DNA of 64,000 nt from Juglans regia (Eukaryota > Streptophyta > Magnoliopsida > Fagales > Juglandaceae): contig NC_049904.1 in assembly GCF_001411555.2 (NCBI RefSeq), forward strand, positions 23,697,370-23,761,369, read 5' to 3'. Below the pieces are notes generated by a model. That model did not search any database and was not told where the DNA came from. It saw only the letters and a list, made by a program, of their open reading frames with translations. Below are positions 41,273-54,590 of this stretch, piece by piece. The translations under genes and the position numbers were made by a program. Every line of letters begins with the position of its first letter. Positions within the stretch are counted from its first letter, which is position 1.

Positions 41273-42815
41273 GTATGGATGGCATGATAAGAGCCAATTT
41301 GCGAGAATTTAAATATTCGAATTCTAAATCTTTTAAATCTACACCAATTTATCTAAATATAAATTTTTATTTGAATAATTCTGTTTGCAGTACCAAATGC
41401 ACATGCCATACGTGGCCTAAAGAGTCAATGAAACGAGTTGTTGAAGAGACAAGAAACGCTGAGACACCCCTTCCTCCCGTTCGCCTTTCGAATCCCCTTC
41501 CTCCCTACCTCCTAACCTATTTTATCGTCCACAAATTTCATTGTTTCCCATTTCTCTTTTCGTTGGTTTCTCGGGGCATTTCCTCTTCGGTTAGAACACT
41601 GGAGTCAACCTGTAAAAGGGTCATTGAAACTTTCTCTCAGCAAATTAAGTGGAAACTGTAAGACACCAAGGTTTTATATGTGTTCCTCTCTGTTTACCGA
41701 TACTACATAGATATAGATCTTGTATGTGCAGTGTATAAAATTATAGAACTTCGTCAAACTTTTGGCTTTGAAAAAATGAATATACCTCCGCCACTTTTGT
41801 TTATTTATTTATGCTTAATTTAGTGTATAACTCATTATGAGCTATTTGTTTCTGGAAGAAAGTGATGGGGCATGAGAATTTTCTGTGAATATGGGGTTGA
41901 ACTGGAGCGTGAGATCGAAGTAGATTTCAGGAATACTCGAAACGAACATGACAAAGTGATCGAACTCAATGCACGAGAAAGTCAATGCTTCCTTGAATGG
42001 CAGACGGTCGGACAGAGATTGAAGAGAGAAGAGATAAATTTTTGAGTCCATTTCAGAGAAGAAAAATTCATGAGGTCCACATTCTTCATATTTCATATTT
42101 CTCTCTCTCCTTTATTTTTCCGCTTCTTCTCCCCCTTCAAGTCCCCTGCTCTTTGAGTCCTGGTCCTTAATGCAGGTCACAAGTCCCCTTCTTCTGCAAT
42201 TTTCTTGTTGCTTTAGCCGTAAGAGTCGTGCACAGAATCGTGAACAATCTAATGAAGAAAAATGATGGCTAGGTAAATAATGCAAGACTCAAATAGATTC
42301 CAAAAATTCTTAGTCGATATCGTAATCAATGTGTTTGGATTCTTTGGAAAGCTGCAATCCAGGATCTTATTTAAAATCAAATCGAACTTTATATTTGGAA
42401 TGAGCAACGGCAGTCGAATTACAACCCTATGAAAATGCTACAATGGAATTCAATCTGGGAGCAAGTCAAAAGAAATAGAGTCAGACAAAGCTACCACACA
42501 GATGGAATCACAAAGAAATTGGGGGAGGAAGTCATGGGAAATCACAAAGAAATTGTGAATAAGCCGTGCATCTTGTTTTGTTTGAAGAAGAAATGTCTGT
42601 GATCCTTCCTTCTTTGGTCTGTATGCCGTGCGTCTTTTATTTATTTTTAAATAAAATAGTGCCATGTCACCGGGTGTGCAGGATGTGCAAAATAACAGGA
42701 ATTCTGGATAGCATGACTCTCTACACTTTATAGAAAAGTTGGCTATCTTGAAAGAAGATTGGGTGCAGGGACATTATTGTATTTCAAAAAAACTTTTAGT
42801 GGAATGAAAAAAATG
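41273..42815. other. Intergenic, no supported gene
   Basis: Frames of 128 codons (41275-41661, plus) and 84 codons (41842-42096, minus) have no recognisable domain and no partner exons that I could find. The second has fairly even composition and could be a gene fragment. Confidence 0.35.
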
Positions 42816-42817
42816 TC

Positions 42818-43030
42818 ACCGTTGTTTATTTTCACAACCATTCTCATATTATCTCATTTCATCTTATCAAATCATTATAATTTTTATAAATTTTTGTATA
42901 AAATAAAATAAACAATTTAATTTTTTAAATTCTAAAATAAATATAATATTGAAAAAATATATTTTAATAATATTTTATTCAACTTTTAACTTTTATTTCA
43001 ATTCATCTCATCTATAAAAACATCTTAAAG
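42818..43030 (-). mobile_element. MITE of the GATGAGATGAG family (copy 5)
   Basis: Reverse-oriented: ttttcacaaccattctcata followed by tctcatttcatcttatc and the AT-rich core ttttttaaattctaaaat. Confidence 0.6.
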
Positions 43031-43379
43031 TTTGCAGATCTCAAATGGAGACTATACATAGACAGACTCCTCTTCCTCTCTACTCTTTTCATTTTCCAGC
43101 TTAGACACAAATCTATGGGCTAAAACGAAAAATAATAGCCTTTTTTTTGTTATTTAATTCAAAGACAACTTACCATGGATTTTCTAGTTGGACCAGTTAA
43201 TTGATTGACTAGAAATTACAAATTAATTAACCAATAGCTGCATTTGCAAGTAGATCTTTTAGAAATTATGGTACCACAAGCTATATTTCGTATTATATAT
43301 ATCTAATATTCAGTCATGATATAAATCCAAACATTCTTACAAAATATATGCTTACAAACTTCATAAATTCCCTCACCTC

Positions 43380-43383
<4 letters not shown>

Positions 43384-43425
<42 letters not shown>
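43384..43425. repeat. (TA)n microsatellite
   Basis: Uninterrupted dinucleotide tract in the 3' flank of the b561 gene. Confidence 0.95.
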
Positions 43426-43429
<4 letters not shown>

Positions 43430-43641
43430 TAAAAAGCCAATTTCCTAATGTCATCATCACATGAAAGAGGTACCTAGAATATACATATCTGAATGGACAA
43501 TCCGAACTCTGCTTTTTGATGCATGCACTCCAATAATGCATTCTTTTGGGAAATCACCTTCCGCTTGCAAAAAGTGCAGGCATCAAAAAACAAAAGGCAA
43601 ATGAGCAAACCATAAAGAAAAAGGTAATAAAGAATCCCATA

Positions 43642-45838
43642 TCAGTCAAACAAATTCTTGAGTGCATTGCGCTTCCCACATGGTTCAGGCAACAGCTCCT
43701 TTTGGTTGGGGCCTTCAGGAATTTGTTGATTGGAAAGTGTGATGGGAACATTCCCTGAAATCTCCCCTTGCTTTTGCATATATTCCCATTTGTCTTGGAA
43801 GAGGTAAAAGAAAGCAATGAAAGAGACCTCTGCTGTGAAAAGCACTGTCCAAATGGCTGTACTTCTTCTTGTTTTCTTACTGTAAGCTCTTAAGCCTGTG
43901 TAGATGTTGATGATCCCACAAAGAGAGATTATCGTCCCAAGCATCCAATGCACAAAGTACCACAATCTTCTTTCTTTTTTCCCCCTGCAAAAGGAAGAAA
44001 ATTGCAGATTGCATAAATATAATTGTCTGTAGGCCTGAAAACTGAATCAACTGTGAGAAAACTGAATGAATGACCTCTTAGGCCTGAAAATTCCGATGAA
44101 GGCTTGCACCCATATGCCACAATAAAGTGCTAGACCTAGTCTTTGGTGGCTGTTGCTGAATGAATTCTCAAATTTTTTGAACGACATGACTGCTCCAGCT
44201 GTGGCAAGAAGTGCTGAAAGTATCTGTTAGAAGGAGAAATATAGAATTTAGCATTTAGGGAGACAGGTTTAGAAGAAGATCGACAGAAGACTAGTGATGA
44301 TTATAACTAGTGGGAAAACTTCAAGATTTCCTTCTTTAATTCATCTGAATCTTCACAAACTAGGGCCTCCAGTAATTCATTTTTTTCTTCTTCTTTTTTT
44401 TGGAAAGAGACGGAGGTCACCTGTCTATGAGTGACTCCCTCCCAATTTTATTAAGTAAACCCTCACTTATGGCGGAAGAATACCATGGTGAAAAGAAAAA
44501 ACGAAACTCAAACCGTCTCGATTAATATCTAACATAAGGAATACCCAACCTATCAATACATATAAGCCCCTTCAATCTACCTAGACCAAAGTCCTCCCCA
44601 AAAAAATCCCAAGTCCCACCACTCGCCATGTTTTGCTAAAAAATCCGCTACCATATTGGCTTCTCTAAACACATGCTTAAACTGAACATTCATCGAGGAA
44701 GTAAGGGAGATCGCCTCTTCCCATTGACCCATGAAAGGTGCCTAAATCATTTGATACAGCAAAGTTGGGGATATCCTACATGTGACAGTAGTAATTTGCT
44801 AGATTCTTGTAGAAACGATGATTTTATTGTTTTTGTCATGTGATGCAGCAAACATAATGTGGATATCCCACTAATGAACAAGGAAAGAAATATGATTAAA
44901 TCAATGACAAGATTTGCATAATCACTACTTCTTTTGCCATTGAAGTCATGATAATTAAAATCAGTTAAATTAATTTAAGTACTGTTTTCAGACGGTTGGC
45001 TAAATAATTTTTTCTCTTAAAATAATTTGTGGACCCTTTCATTAAAGTTAGTAATGTATGATGATGTCGTAGACAAAGATCAAAGCTTGAATCATTACAC
45101 ATTGTGGCTCTGAATTTGCACTCTTTGTTCATGTTAATATATTGTAGAGGAAGATTTGCATCGATGTAAATACACTATAATTTTCTTTTTTAGTTTTCCG
45201 ATATTAATGGGCCTGTATCATGAATATTATGCAGAGTGATCAAGAGCTTACCTGCAAAATAACATGGAGATAGAAAAGGATTTTGAGCCGCGTGGACCGT
45301 GGTTCCTCTCTACTAGACATTCTGATAGCAAGTATCGCAATAGGCATTAAGAGTCCGAGTGAGAACCATAGGAGAACCCCATGAATTGTAACATCAGATG
45401 ACAACTGAGGACTTGGCTGCAAAAGGTGACTAAACAACAGTTACTTCTGAATCTCTGATACTTCCTAGATGCTAAAAAGCTAAAAAATAAAAACTGATAC
45501 AAGAATAAAATGGCAAACTTGGCTTGCTGGTGGTTATTATGATCTTTCTTATTACTTTTCCAGAAGATAAAGAGGAAGGAGATATAAGAGGAAAAAGGGA
45601 ACTGGTTTTGTTGTAGAAATATTTTAAGGGAGATCAAACCCCTTTTCCAAAGGCCTGCTGGGGAGGAAAAAAGGAAATTGAAGAACTAGTTTACCTTGTG
45701 AAAGTAATGTCTAATGCTCTTGTGACTGCCATACTGATCATGATTCACTTCTTCATGGAATGAACAGCTAACTAATGGTAGAAGAATGACATAGAATGCA
45801 GGGATAGAGAAAGGTGCTAGCTTGTGAAAGTTTTGCAT
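43642..45838 (-). CDS. Cytochrome b561-domain membrane protein
   Basis: Minus-strand exons 45838-45695, 45416-45252, 44223-44075, 43984-43642 join in frame to 266 residues. An N-terminal hydrophobic segment (about 6-26, NFHKLAPFSIPAFYVILLP) looks like a signal peptide. Several helices follow. Four His residues placed as b561 heme ligands are seen: His60 (VTIHGVLL), His99 (YLHVIL), His129 (NSHQRLG) and His165 (YFVHWMLG). The tail is hydrophilic and ends RNALKNLFD. Plants have a subgroup of short, signal-bearing b561-domain proteins without a DOMON domain; this fits that group. They are taken to move electrons across membranes, but a donor or acceptor cannot be read here. Exon 3 ends with a GTCATT donor, which is weak. 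Intron 2 holds a LINE 3' end. Confidence 0.88.
44380..44750 (-). mobile_element. LINE 3' end in intron 2 of the b561 gene
   Basis: The minus strand, in shifting frames, reads like the RNase-H C-terminus of plant LINEs (NVQFKHVFREANMVADFLAK), with a tail of A-rich sequence at the 44380-44401 edge. Heavily 5' truncated. Confidence 0.55.
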
Positions 45839-47173
45839 TCTTCAATCTCAAGGGAAAGCAAGAATATAACCACAGATCCTAGCTGCCTCAATTACTATAT
45901 ATCTTAATGTTCTCTCTCTCTTTACCCCTCTCTAAAGTTTAGCTTTTCTCAATTTTCTTATGAAAGGTGGACCCTTTATGATATAGTCTCTTAGTGGCAA
46001 TTAGAGATAGAGCTTTTAAAACAAAAGCTAGTCGTTTTAGCTGTTAATCCAGAATCAGCAATTCCTTATGAATTTAGTTATGACATTTATAATCATGGGT
46101 GATTCAGGTGGTTGGTGTAAACGAGAAGATTAGGGTTTATACATTTAACCAAAACGACAAGTTGGGAAGGTATGAATGATTTCAACGATGTGGGGATAAC
46201 ATGGTAAAGCTTTTTGATACATGAAGGGGGGAATGTAGGGTTGCAAATAGAAAGGGGTCAAAATCCTCATGAGTCATGGATGAGGGGTTGAGATTTGAGA
46301 AGGAAGTGGATGAATAGTGCACATGGTAGCCTGCCTTACTCTACACACGCCTACATCATTTTTAAGCATCTGCTTCATGATAATATTGTAAGAAACAAAA
46401 CATCAACGGCCATTAAGGGTAGGGGTTTTTTAAGACAACATGTTGGACAGTCGATCACTAATAAATTATGAAATAAGCTTCGCTGATTATATGGATATAT
46501 TCAAGATCCGCTCAAGTTCTTATCAGATCTCGAGTAGAAGAAAGATAGATACATGACGTGGGCCGACAGTAATACATTTTTGTAAGAACCTGTTTATGTG
46601 TTTATTTCAACACAAATTCTTATACACCAACTACCGCCCACCCTGGCCTGACATAATGGGATCTATAATGGGATGCTTTAAAGCACACCCATGAGTAATG
46701 GACACAAATGCTCAAATCTCTTAACCCACGTGCCGCTGTTAATTCACACTTTTTGCTTGAATCCATGAATAAATACTGCTTAATTCAAATTAATCACTGA
46801 GATATTGATTGATATTACGTGTAAGAAAAAGAACTATTAGGAACAGTATAATTTAAATTCCACTTGACATATTCGGCTGGAAATAATGTTGCCATATGCA
46901 CTGAGTTCTACAGTACTCCAAGAGAGAGTTTTGGACTGAACAGAAAGAATTAACAAGCTCGATAACTCTTAAACGAAGTTATATCAAGATACCAATTAAT
47001 GAGTTTTGTGTTGGTATGTGTTCATGAGGTTTGTGAGAATTAAATTAAGTATTGTGCCGTTGACAATATATTTTGGCATGTATTCAATCAAATCGATACC
47101 ACTGACAATGTTAGAATGGATAGATTTAGCAAGGAAGAGAGAAGCTTTTGAAAACAGCAGGTATTAGTAAGCG
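45839..47173. other. Intergenic, nothing recognised
   Basis: Upstream of the b561 gene and left flank of the Copia element. Only a short CT tract near 45911-45923 stands out. Confidence 0.5.
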
Positions 47174-48180
47174 TGTACATAGCCAACTGCTATATAAATG
47201 TGTTGGAATGCAATTCTTGTTGGTGTGGAAAACGAAAAATTTTTTACCCATTTACCTTTTCATGGTGTCAAAGTGTTCATAGGAAAACTCCTTTGATCCT
47301 GCTTTGAACATGGAACCATCTTCCCACACCATACCTAATGCACCCACTTCCAATACCATAACCTTATCTAGCATCACTTACCACATCTTCACCAAACTAG
47401 ATGGTTCAAACTATTTGAAAGGGGTTTCCCAATTCCTTCCTATTCTCAGAAGCCATGAATTGATGGGTGTTGTGGATGGCACAAAGCCATGCCCATCCCA
47501 GTTTCTTAGATGAAACAGAAAAAAACCACTATAATCAATCCCAATTACTTGTTGTGGCAAAAGAAAGACTAGTATCTTCTTGGTTGGTTTATCACCACTT
47601 TGTCTAAAACAATTATATCATCAATATATGGATTGAATACCTCTACACAAGTGTGGACATCTCTGGCAGCGAGATTTGCATCACAATCTCGTTCTCGTGT
47701 GACTTATTTAAAGCGCCAGCTGCAGTCCTTACAGCAGGGATCTCAAATTTGTGCAGAGTATCTTAGGCATGCCAAGTCCTGGGCAGACCAACTAATGGCT
47801 ATAGGCAAACCAGTAGAAGATGATGATCTCATCTCCTACATCTTAGGTGGATTATTCCAGCATACTGCATTCATCACATCAAACAACTTTGCTACTTGTG
47901 ACATTCTTATGACTTTTTAGGATTTTCAAGTTGAGATTTTGAACTTTGAGACATTACTTGGCAACCAACATCAATCTATTGGTGACTTTGGAAGCTTTGC
48001 TCTATACACTCATAAGCCAAAATCCTCAAGGACAAACCACAACAGTAAAGACAAATCATTTAGACAGAACAAAGGTAATTACAAGCCAAATAAAAAACGA
48101 GATAGCAGCAACAAAAATCCATTCCAAGCTAACTCCAGCAGGGCTCCATGCCAAATTTGTGGCAAGATAGGCCATCAAGC

Positions 48181-48677
48181 TAAGGGTGCTACCCGCCCCC
48201 TACGGGGCGGGGCGGGGTGCGGAGTGGATTCCCAATTAGCTCCGCTTCCGTCGACTTAAAAAAAAACACTACATTTTACTTGTTTTAAAAATTATTTCTA
48301 AATCCAAAAGTAATTAAAAATACATTTTATACCCAAATTATAAATTTAATTTTTATAAATATGACTATAATTTAAAAACTATGTAATTTTTAAATTTGTC
48401 AGTGCATATTTTGTGTAAATTGTAGTGTATATTTTGTGAACAAATCTAACAAATTGTAATATATATTTATATATACACAATTTGTAAAATATAAATATAT
48501 ATTTATGTTTACGTATATAAATATATATTTATGTTTACGTATATAATATATATATATATATAAAAATGTAAGTGGGGGAAATTCGAGGCGGGGTTGGGCC
48601 CTCCCCTCTCCCGCTAAGGGCCCTAGATGCGTGGGGAGGCGAGGCAGCGGGGTGCGGGGCTCCACTACCCACCCCTA
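48181..48677. mobile_element. hAT-type MITE nested in Copia gag
   Basis: 497 bp, with ends TAAGGGTGCTACCCG and, reverse-complemented, TAGGGGTGGGTAGTGG. A perfect 8-bp duplication, catcaagc, flanks it at 48173-48180 and 48678-48685. Both ends are GC-rich and the middle is AT-rich. It sits inside the gag zinc knuckle. Confidence 0.88.
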
Positions 48678-51600
48678 CATCAAGCCTTGGATTGCTACCG
48701 GCGCATGAACTTTGCTTACCAAGGCAAGCACCCACCTGCTCAACTTCTGGCAATGGCAGCTAGAGCAAACTCCACAATAGAACAACCACAAGAGAAGCCA
48801 TGGTATGCTGATAACGGCACAAATAGTCATGTGATAACAACACTAGAAAACTTATCCATCCAAGAACCCTACAAAGATGATGAGGAAATTGCTATGGGTA
48901 ATGGAACCGGATTGACAATTACTAATCAAGGATCTGCAGTGCTTTTCAATTATAGTGCTCCCTTCAAATTAAATAGCATTCTTCTCTATCCTTCAACTGC
49001 TGCAAATTTACTCTCTATACAAAAATTTTGTTCAGATAATCACTGCTTGTTTATCTTGACTGACTCTCACTATTTTGTGAAGGACAAATGCACATGTCAG
49101 ATGCTTATTTTGCAAGGGCCAAGTAAAGATGGACTTTTATCCAATCTTTTTCTCTAATGCTATGAACAAAACCAAGAAGATCACTGCCTTCATTAGAGTC
49201 ACTGCAAACCCTATCACTTGGCACCAAAGGCTTGGTCTTCCAGCCACTATTGTTTTTGAAAAAATTAAGTCTTTAATTCAACTTCTTGTTACTAAGTCCA
49301 ATGAGCATGGCTCATCGTATGAACCACGTCAATTAGCAAAGTCTAAAGCTTTACCTTTTTCAAAATCTCATAATGTAACCTTTAAACCACTCAAAATAAT
49401 ACATTCAAACCTTTGGAGTTCACCTATTGTCTCAAACAATGGTTACAAGTACTATGTGACTTTTGACAATTTATCTCGATTCACATGGATTTATCCTTTG
49501 CAATCCAAATTTGAAACTTTTGAATGTTTTATAGAGTTCAAATGCATGGTTGAGAACCTTTTGTCTAAGAAAATCAAAGCATTTCATTCGGATGGAGGCG
49601 GTGAGTTCATGTCCAATAGATCTAATCATTTCCTTGAATCAAATGGCATTATACATAGACCGGCATTATACGTAGACTGTCATGCCCCTACACTACCTAA
49701 CAGAATGGTTTAGCAGAAAGGAAGCATAGACACATAGTAGAAACTGGTCTGGCATTGATATCTTAATCCAAGCTACCTTTAGACTACTGAGTTGATGCTA
49801 TCAATGTTGTTGTATTCCTTATCAATCGATTGCCCACTATAGTATTGAAACATCAATCCCCTTACTTCAAATTACTTCACAAGCAGCCAGACTATACCTC
49901 TTTTAAAGTTTTTCAGTGTCCCTGTTTTCCTCTCATTCGACACTACAATCATCATAAGTTGATGTTTAGATCCAAAAAGTGTATAATTTTAGGCTACTGT
50001 TCCAACTACATAGGGTATATATGTCTTAACCCTGCCACCTGAAGGATCATTCTTAGCAGACATGTTATTTTTTATGAAGGCTCATTCCCAGCTCAATATT
50101 GGGTTCCATCTTCTACCAGGCCCTCTACAGCAGCCTTTGGTTCACCAACAGAAAACCCTTCATAGGTAGTGACTCTTAATCCATATCCTTCCCAAGAATC
50201 TACTTTGTATAGTCCTACAAAACCTAGTACCAATTCTCTTGCTAGTTCCAACACTATTGACACTAGAAATGAACTTCCTTAGTTTGACCTCCCAAATGAA
50301 CCTAATGACCTTCCTATTATGGAGTCATCATCCAATGACCAGAATTAGATATCTAGTCCCTACAATCATTCACAATGGTGACTCGATGACAAGATGGTAT
50401 TAGAAAAGCCAAGCATTTCTCAAATTACCAAATGTACTACTCAACCAAATATACTTTGCAAGTTTACTCTTCCATAGGTCCCTTTTTCACATCTAAAAAC
50501 TTTGCACAAGCAAGAAAAGTCCCTAAATGGTGTGACGCCATGCAAGAAGAATTTAAGGCACTTAGATCCAATACGACTTAGGTTCTTTGCCCTCAACCCC
50601 TTTACAAAAATGTCATAACCAATAAGTTGGTCTATAAGGTTAAACAAAGAGTTGACGGTACCATTGAGAGACTCAAGGCCAGGTTGGTAGCAAAGGGCTA
50701 TGAACAACAAGATGGTATTAATTTTACAGAGATATTCAGCCCAATGGTCAAAGCAAAGCAACAACCATTTGAACCATCCTTGCACTTGTTGTACACTTCA
50801 ATTGGCCAATAAAGCAATTTGATGTAACCAATGCTTTTCTCCATGGGTCACTTGAAAAGGAGGTCTACATGGAGCAACCTCCAGGATTTATTGACAAAAA
50901 CCACCCCACACATGTTTGTAAGCTGCAAAGGGCAATCTATGGGCTAAAGCAAGCCCCTCGAGCTTAGTTTAACAAGCTAGCAAGTACTCTTCTTGGCCTT
51001 GGACTTGTTGAATCTAAAGTTGACTATTCTATTTTCATTTTTCATAAGTCAGATATCCACTTGTTCTTCTTAATCTATGTTGATAATATAATTGTTATTG
51101 GGAATAGTCTATCTGCCATTACACTTCTTGTTTCATGTCTGAAGCAAAGCTATGCTATGAAAGACCTTGGGGCTTTGCATTTCCTTTTGGGCATTCAAGT
51201 TTATTGTACAATAGCAGGAATCCATCTCTCACAATCCAATTATGTCACTGAGATACTTGATCGAGCTAGAATGGTTGGCGCCAAACCAGAATAAACTCAC
51301 TTTCTGCTAGAGACTCTTTGGACAATGCATCTGAATATAGACACTTGGTTGAAGCTTTGCAATATTGTGTCTTGACTAGGCCGATATTGCATTTTCTATC
51401 AACCAATTGAGTCAATTTATGCATAATCCGATCACCACTCACTAGGCAGTAATCAAAAGAGTTCTCCAATACCTTGAAGGTACCATCAATCAAGGCTTGT
51501 TCTTCAACCAAGTTTCACTACATCTCAATGCCTACAGTGACTCAGACTGGACTGGTAATCTAGATGATCGAAGGTTAAGTCCGGGTTATGCCATCTTCCT

Positions 51601-51955
51601 TGGTCCTTGTCTCATTAGTTGGGCTACCAAAAGGCAACCTATGGTGTCAAAATTCAGCATTGAAGTTGAATATAGATCTCTTGCTCTTGTCACAGTTGAA
51701 CTCAATAACACCTACTCTGTGGTGTGACGATATCGAAGCCATATCCCTTGCTTCAAACCTAGTTTTTCATGCTCGTGCCAATTATGTAGAAGTCGATTAT
51801 CACTTTATTCGAGACAAAGTAGTGCAAAGGGATATTCTCTTTCAATATCGTCCTACAGCTCAGCAAGTTGCAGATATCTTCACCAAAGACTTAACATCTT
51901 CTTGATTTCTTCTTTTGCAGGACAAGCTAAAGGTGTGTTCTACACCCATTAGCTT

Positions 51956-52268
51956 GCAGGAGGATGTTAACATATATGATTCTGCGCAATCTCAATGTAT
52001 CACAAATGGTAAGTCAACTCAATCTCAACATGACCAATATGGGAAGAATGATAGCACATATCAAGACTCTAGAAGGATAGTTGACTACAATTTCTCCTTA
52101 GGATATGATGGTGTAAATCTACTGACTCTATAATTTATGTTCTACATATGCTTACCTTACATGTATATTCCCTTAACACTGTACATAGCCTACTGCTATA
52201 TTAATGTGTTAGAATGCAATTCTGATTGGTGTGGACAACCAAACCATTTTTATCCATTTACTTTTTTA
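51956..52268 (+). repeat. Copia 3' LTR and polypurine tract
   Basis: A purine-rich tract, gcaggagga (51956-51964), is followed by TGTTAACATA, a typical Copia LTR start, at 51965. The last ~89 bases align with 47174-47262 at the other end (tgtacatagcc, gtgttagaatgcaattct). The LTR is therefore about 304 bp; the 5' copy has lost its first ~215 bp. No target duplication remains. Confidence 0.8.
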
Positions 52269-53244
52269 AAAAGGAAAGCATACTATAAAGTAGCAAGCTA
52301 GTAGAGAAAAAGAGGATGGATATTTTTTATTTTTTTATTTTTTTTTTCCCTTGTGCAAGTGATACACAGGAAGTGACTTCAATTGAAACTAGTGCTAAAC
52401 AAGGGAACCTTAATGCCAAATTTCGGAAAATAAAGGTAGGTACAAGAAAATCTTCCTCATTGAATCAACACCTTTAGAGGGTATTTGTCTTTTTCATTTT
52501 GTTAGTGTTCGATATGCTGTTATTAGAATAGCTAAAGTTAGTGGGTCCTCATGAAAGAGGAGTCCATGATATGCTCAAGGACATGGATCAGAATCCTTTT
52601 ATCTGTTTGCACTTTATTTCATTCTTGAATTTTTAATTTTTTTTTTTAATTTTTGAATTAACACAATTATCTATTTGTCCAAAATTAAATGTTATAAGTG
52701 ACACATTTTTTATAAGATGAGAGTACAATATAATTCGTATTTTGAAAATATCTAATAATTTTTTTTTTAATTTTAAAAAACTTGAATACCAATGTAATAT
52801 AGAATCCTTATTGCCGATTATTTGTTTATCCAATATACTCACCCTGATAAAGAAACATTCTTTGTACCTATCTGCACCTTAGCATATATTAAATGGAAAA
52901 AGAAAAGCCTAAGGCCCTAAAGAGAGTAAAAAATTAAAAAAAAAATACAAAAAGGTTTAGATTTTCAGCACTTGTATTTGTTTTTAGATTTAAGTCCAAT
53001 GTTGAAAGATAGGTACCTTGATTTAGACGGTCCTTAAAAGCGAAAGCGTAAAACATATTTTTGTGATAATAATGCACTAAGGGATGCACTGCTAAGTCGA
53101 TTAATCATTACCATTGCATTATGTTCAAATCGAAATTTTTAAAGTGGAGAGAGCGAGAGATTTGGTAAGCCGTCCATATCTCTTTGTTTGACTTAGCCCA
53201 CTTTAAAAATTGTATCTACAATGCCATGTCTAACTACTTAAGTT

Positions 53245-53455
53245 GTTGTTTGTTTCTGTTGAGGTGAAATAAATCGAGATTAAAGTTAAAAATTGAATAA
53301 AATATTATTAAAATATTTTTTTTAATATTATTTTTATTTTAAAATTTAAAAAAATTAAATTATTTATTTTATTTTATATAAAAATTTAAAAAAATATAAT
53401 AATTAAATAAGATAAATTAAAATGAGATGAATTGTAGAAACAAACGAAACCAAAA
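53245..53455 (+). mobile_element. MITE of the GATGAGATGAG family (copy 6)
   Basis: Starts ttgtttgtttctgttgag, carries the ttaaaaattgaataaaatatta core and ends gagatgaattgtagaaacaa, a fairly complete inverted pair. Confidence 0.55.
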
Positions 53456-54314
53456 CTAAAGCATAAACAATGTCAATGTAATTATTTAAGTGCAGATGGT
53501 TGTGATGGGAAGACCGGACTTTGAGAAACGATTATGTTGGGTGTAAAATTTCACAGTATCTATAAGCCCATTGATGCGATTGTAGGTCTGCCAAAGGAGA
53601 AAGTGAAGTCAAGATATAAGGAAAATGATAGCTTATTATTTTTCTATCATCTTTTTATTATTTTATAATATATTTAAAATTTTTATTTTTTTTATTTTTT
53701 AAGTATTTTTTTAACAATTTTAATCATTTAAAAAAATTTAAAAAATATACAATTTTACTGATAATTAATTTCTTAACTATTAAGTAAAACAAAATTAAAA
53801 AAATAAATAAAAATAATAATAAATAAGTGTTAGAAAGTAATAAATCTATTATTATATAAATAAAATATAAAGTGATGATGGGATTGGGGAGAATAGAAAG
53901 TGGCAGACAGCGGCTGAAAAGAGGGGATGAGACTAATTTGGAGGATTGCATCAATCTTCTTCCATCTCAATTTTCATTTTTATTGTATAGAAAGTAAGAT
54001 GAGATCACGAGAACATATAAAATTATTAAAAAATAATGAGTTTCGGCCTTAAAAAGTTAATAAATATAGACCTTATTGCTTAACCATGTAAATTTTATTC
54101 TCTTTTAATTACATTTCTGCAATATATATCAATCCGAAGTCATGGATGAGCAGACATCCTTAACAAAAAACAAAAAAAAACAAAAAAAATGCATCAACAG
54201 ATTGCTTACAATTTTTTTTACTCAAAACATTTATTTACAATTTCTAGAAACAAAGGTACAATGCGTAGACTATACTGTAATTAATGCAATGGCTGAGAGT
54301 AGACCTCTTTTATT

Positions 54315-54490
54315 TTTACAAATGAGATTAAAATTAAATAAAATATTATTATAATATATATTTTTAATATTATTTTTATTTTAAAATTTAAAAAAATTGA
54401 ATTATTTATTTTATTTTATGTGAGAATTTAAAAAAATTATAATAATTAAATAAAATAAATTATAAAAAATTTTAAAAATAAACGAGATCT
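54315..54490 (+). mobile_element. MITE of the GATGAGATGAG family (copy 7)
   Basis: Same AT-rich core (aaaatttaaaaaaattgaat, then ttttatgtgagaattt); the termini are largely lost. Confidence 0.5.
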
Positions 54491-54590
54491 TAATGTTACA
54501 TTCTCCAAAGGCTTATCCTTATCCATCTCTTTTCAAACCGCAGAAAGTGTTTAATCACAGAGGATGTTAATCTTGGACTTTAATACCTCT

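Larger units (their letters stand above)
47174..52268 (+). mobile_element. Degenerate Ty1/Copia retrotransposon
   Basis: A Copia element in the order gag, protease, integrase, reverse transcriptase, RNase H. The 5' LTR is cut to its last ~89 bp (47174-47262), followed by a tRNA-iMet-like primer site (tggtgtcaaagtg, 47263-47275). Gag starts at 47304 (FTKLDGSNY) and ends in a CCHC knuckle that a hAT MITE interrupts. The integrase region has WHQRLGLP (about 49220), SDGGGEF (about 49590) and an AERKH piece near 49710. RT fragments include [19 protein letters not shown] (50670) and YGLKQAPR (50940); RNase H ends with YHFIRDKV. Stops and frameshifts break every domain, and the YVDD box reads YVDN near 51078. 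The 3' LTR is longer (51965-52268). Confidence 0.92.
52269..54580. other. AT-rich intergenic DNA with MITE copies
   Basis: No gene is supported; the short frames are low-complexity. Two MITE-family copies are listed separately. A block at 53600-53830 (taattaatttcttaactattaag) resembles 31385-31600. Confidence 0.5.

Noticed and set aside
41275..41661. 128-codon ORF on the plus strand
   Set aside because: No recognisable domain, and it lies beside likely LTR debris.
41842..42096. 84-codon minus-strand ORF (MKYEECGPHEFF...)
   Set aside because: Even composition made it look coding, but no family, splice partner or regulatory context could be seen.
53724..53954. 76-codon AT-rich minus-strand ORF
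   Set aside because: Low-complexity hydrophobic translation of AT-rich repeat DNA.
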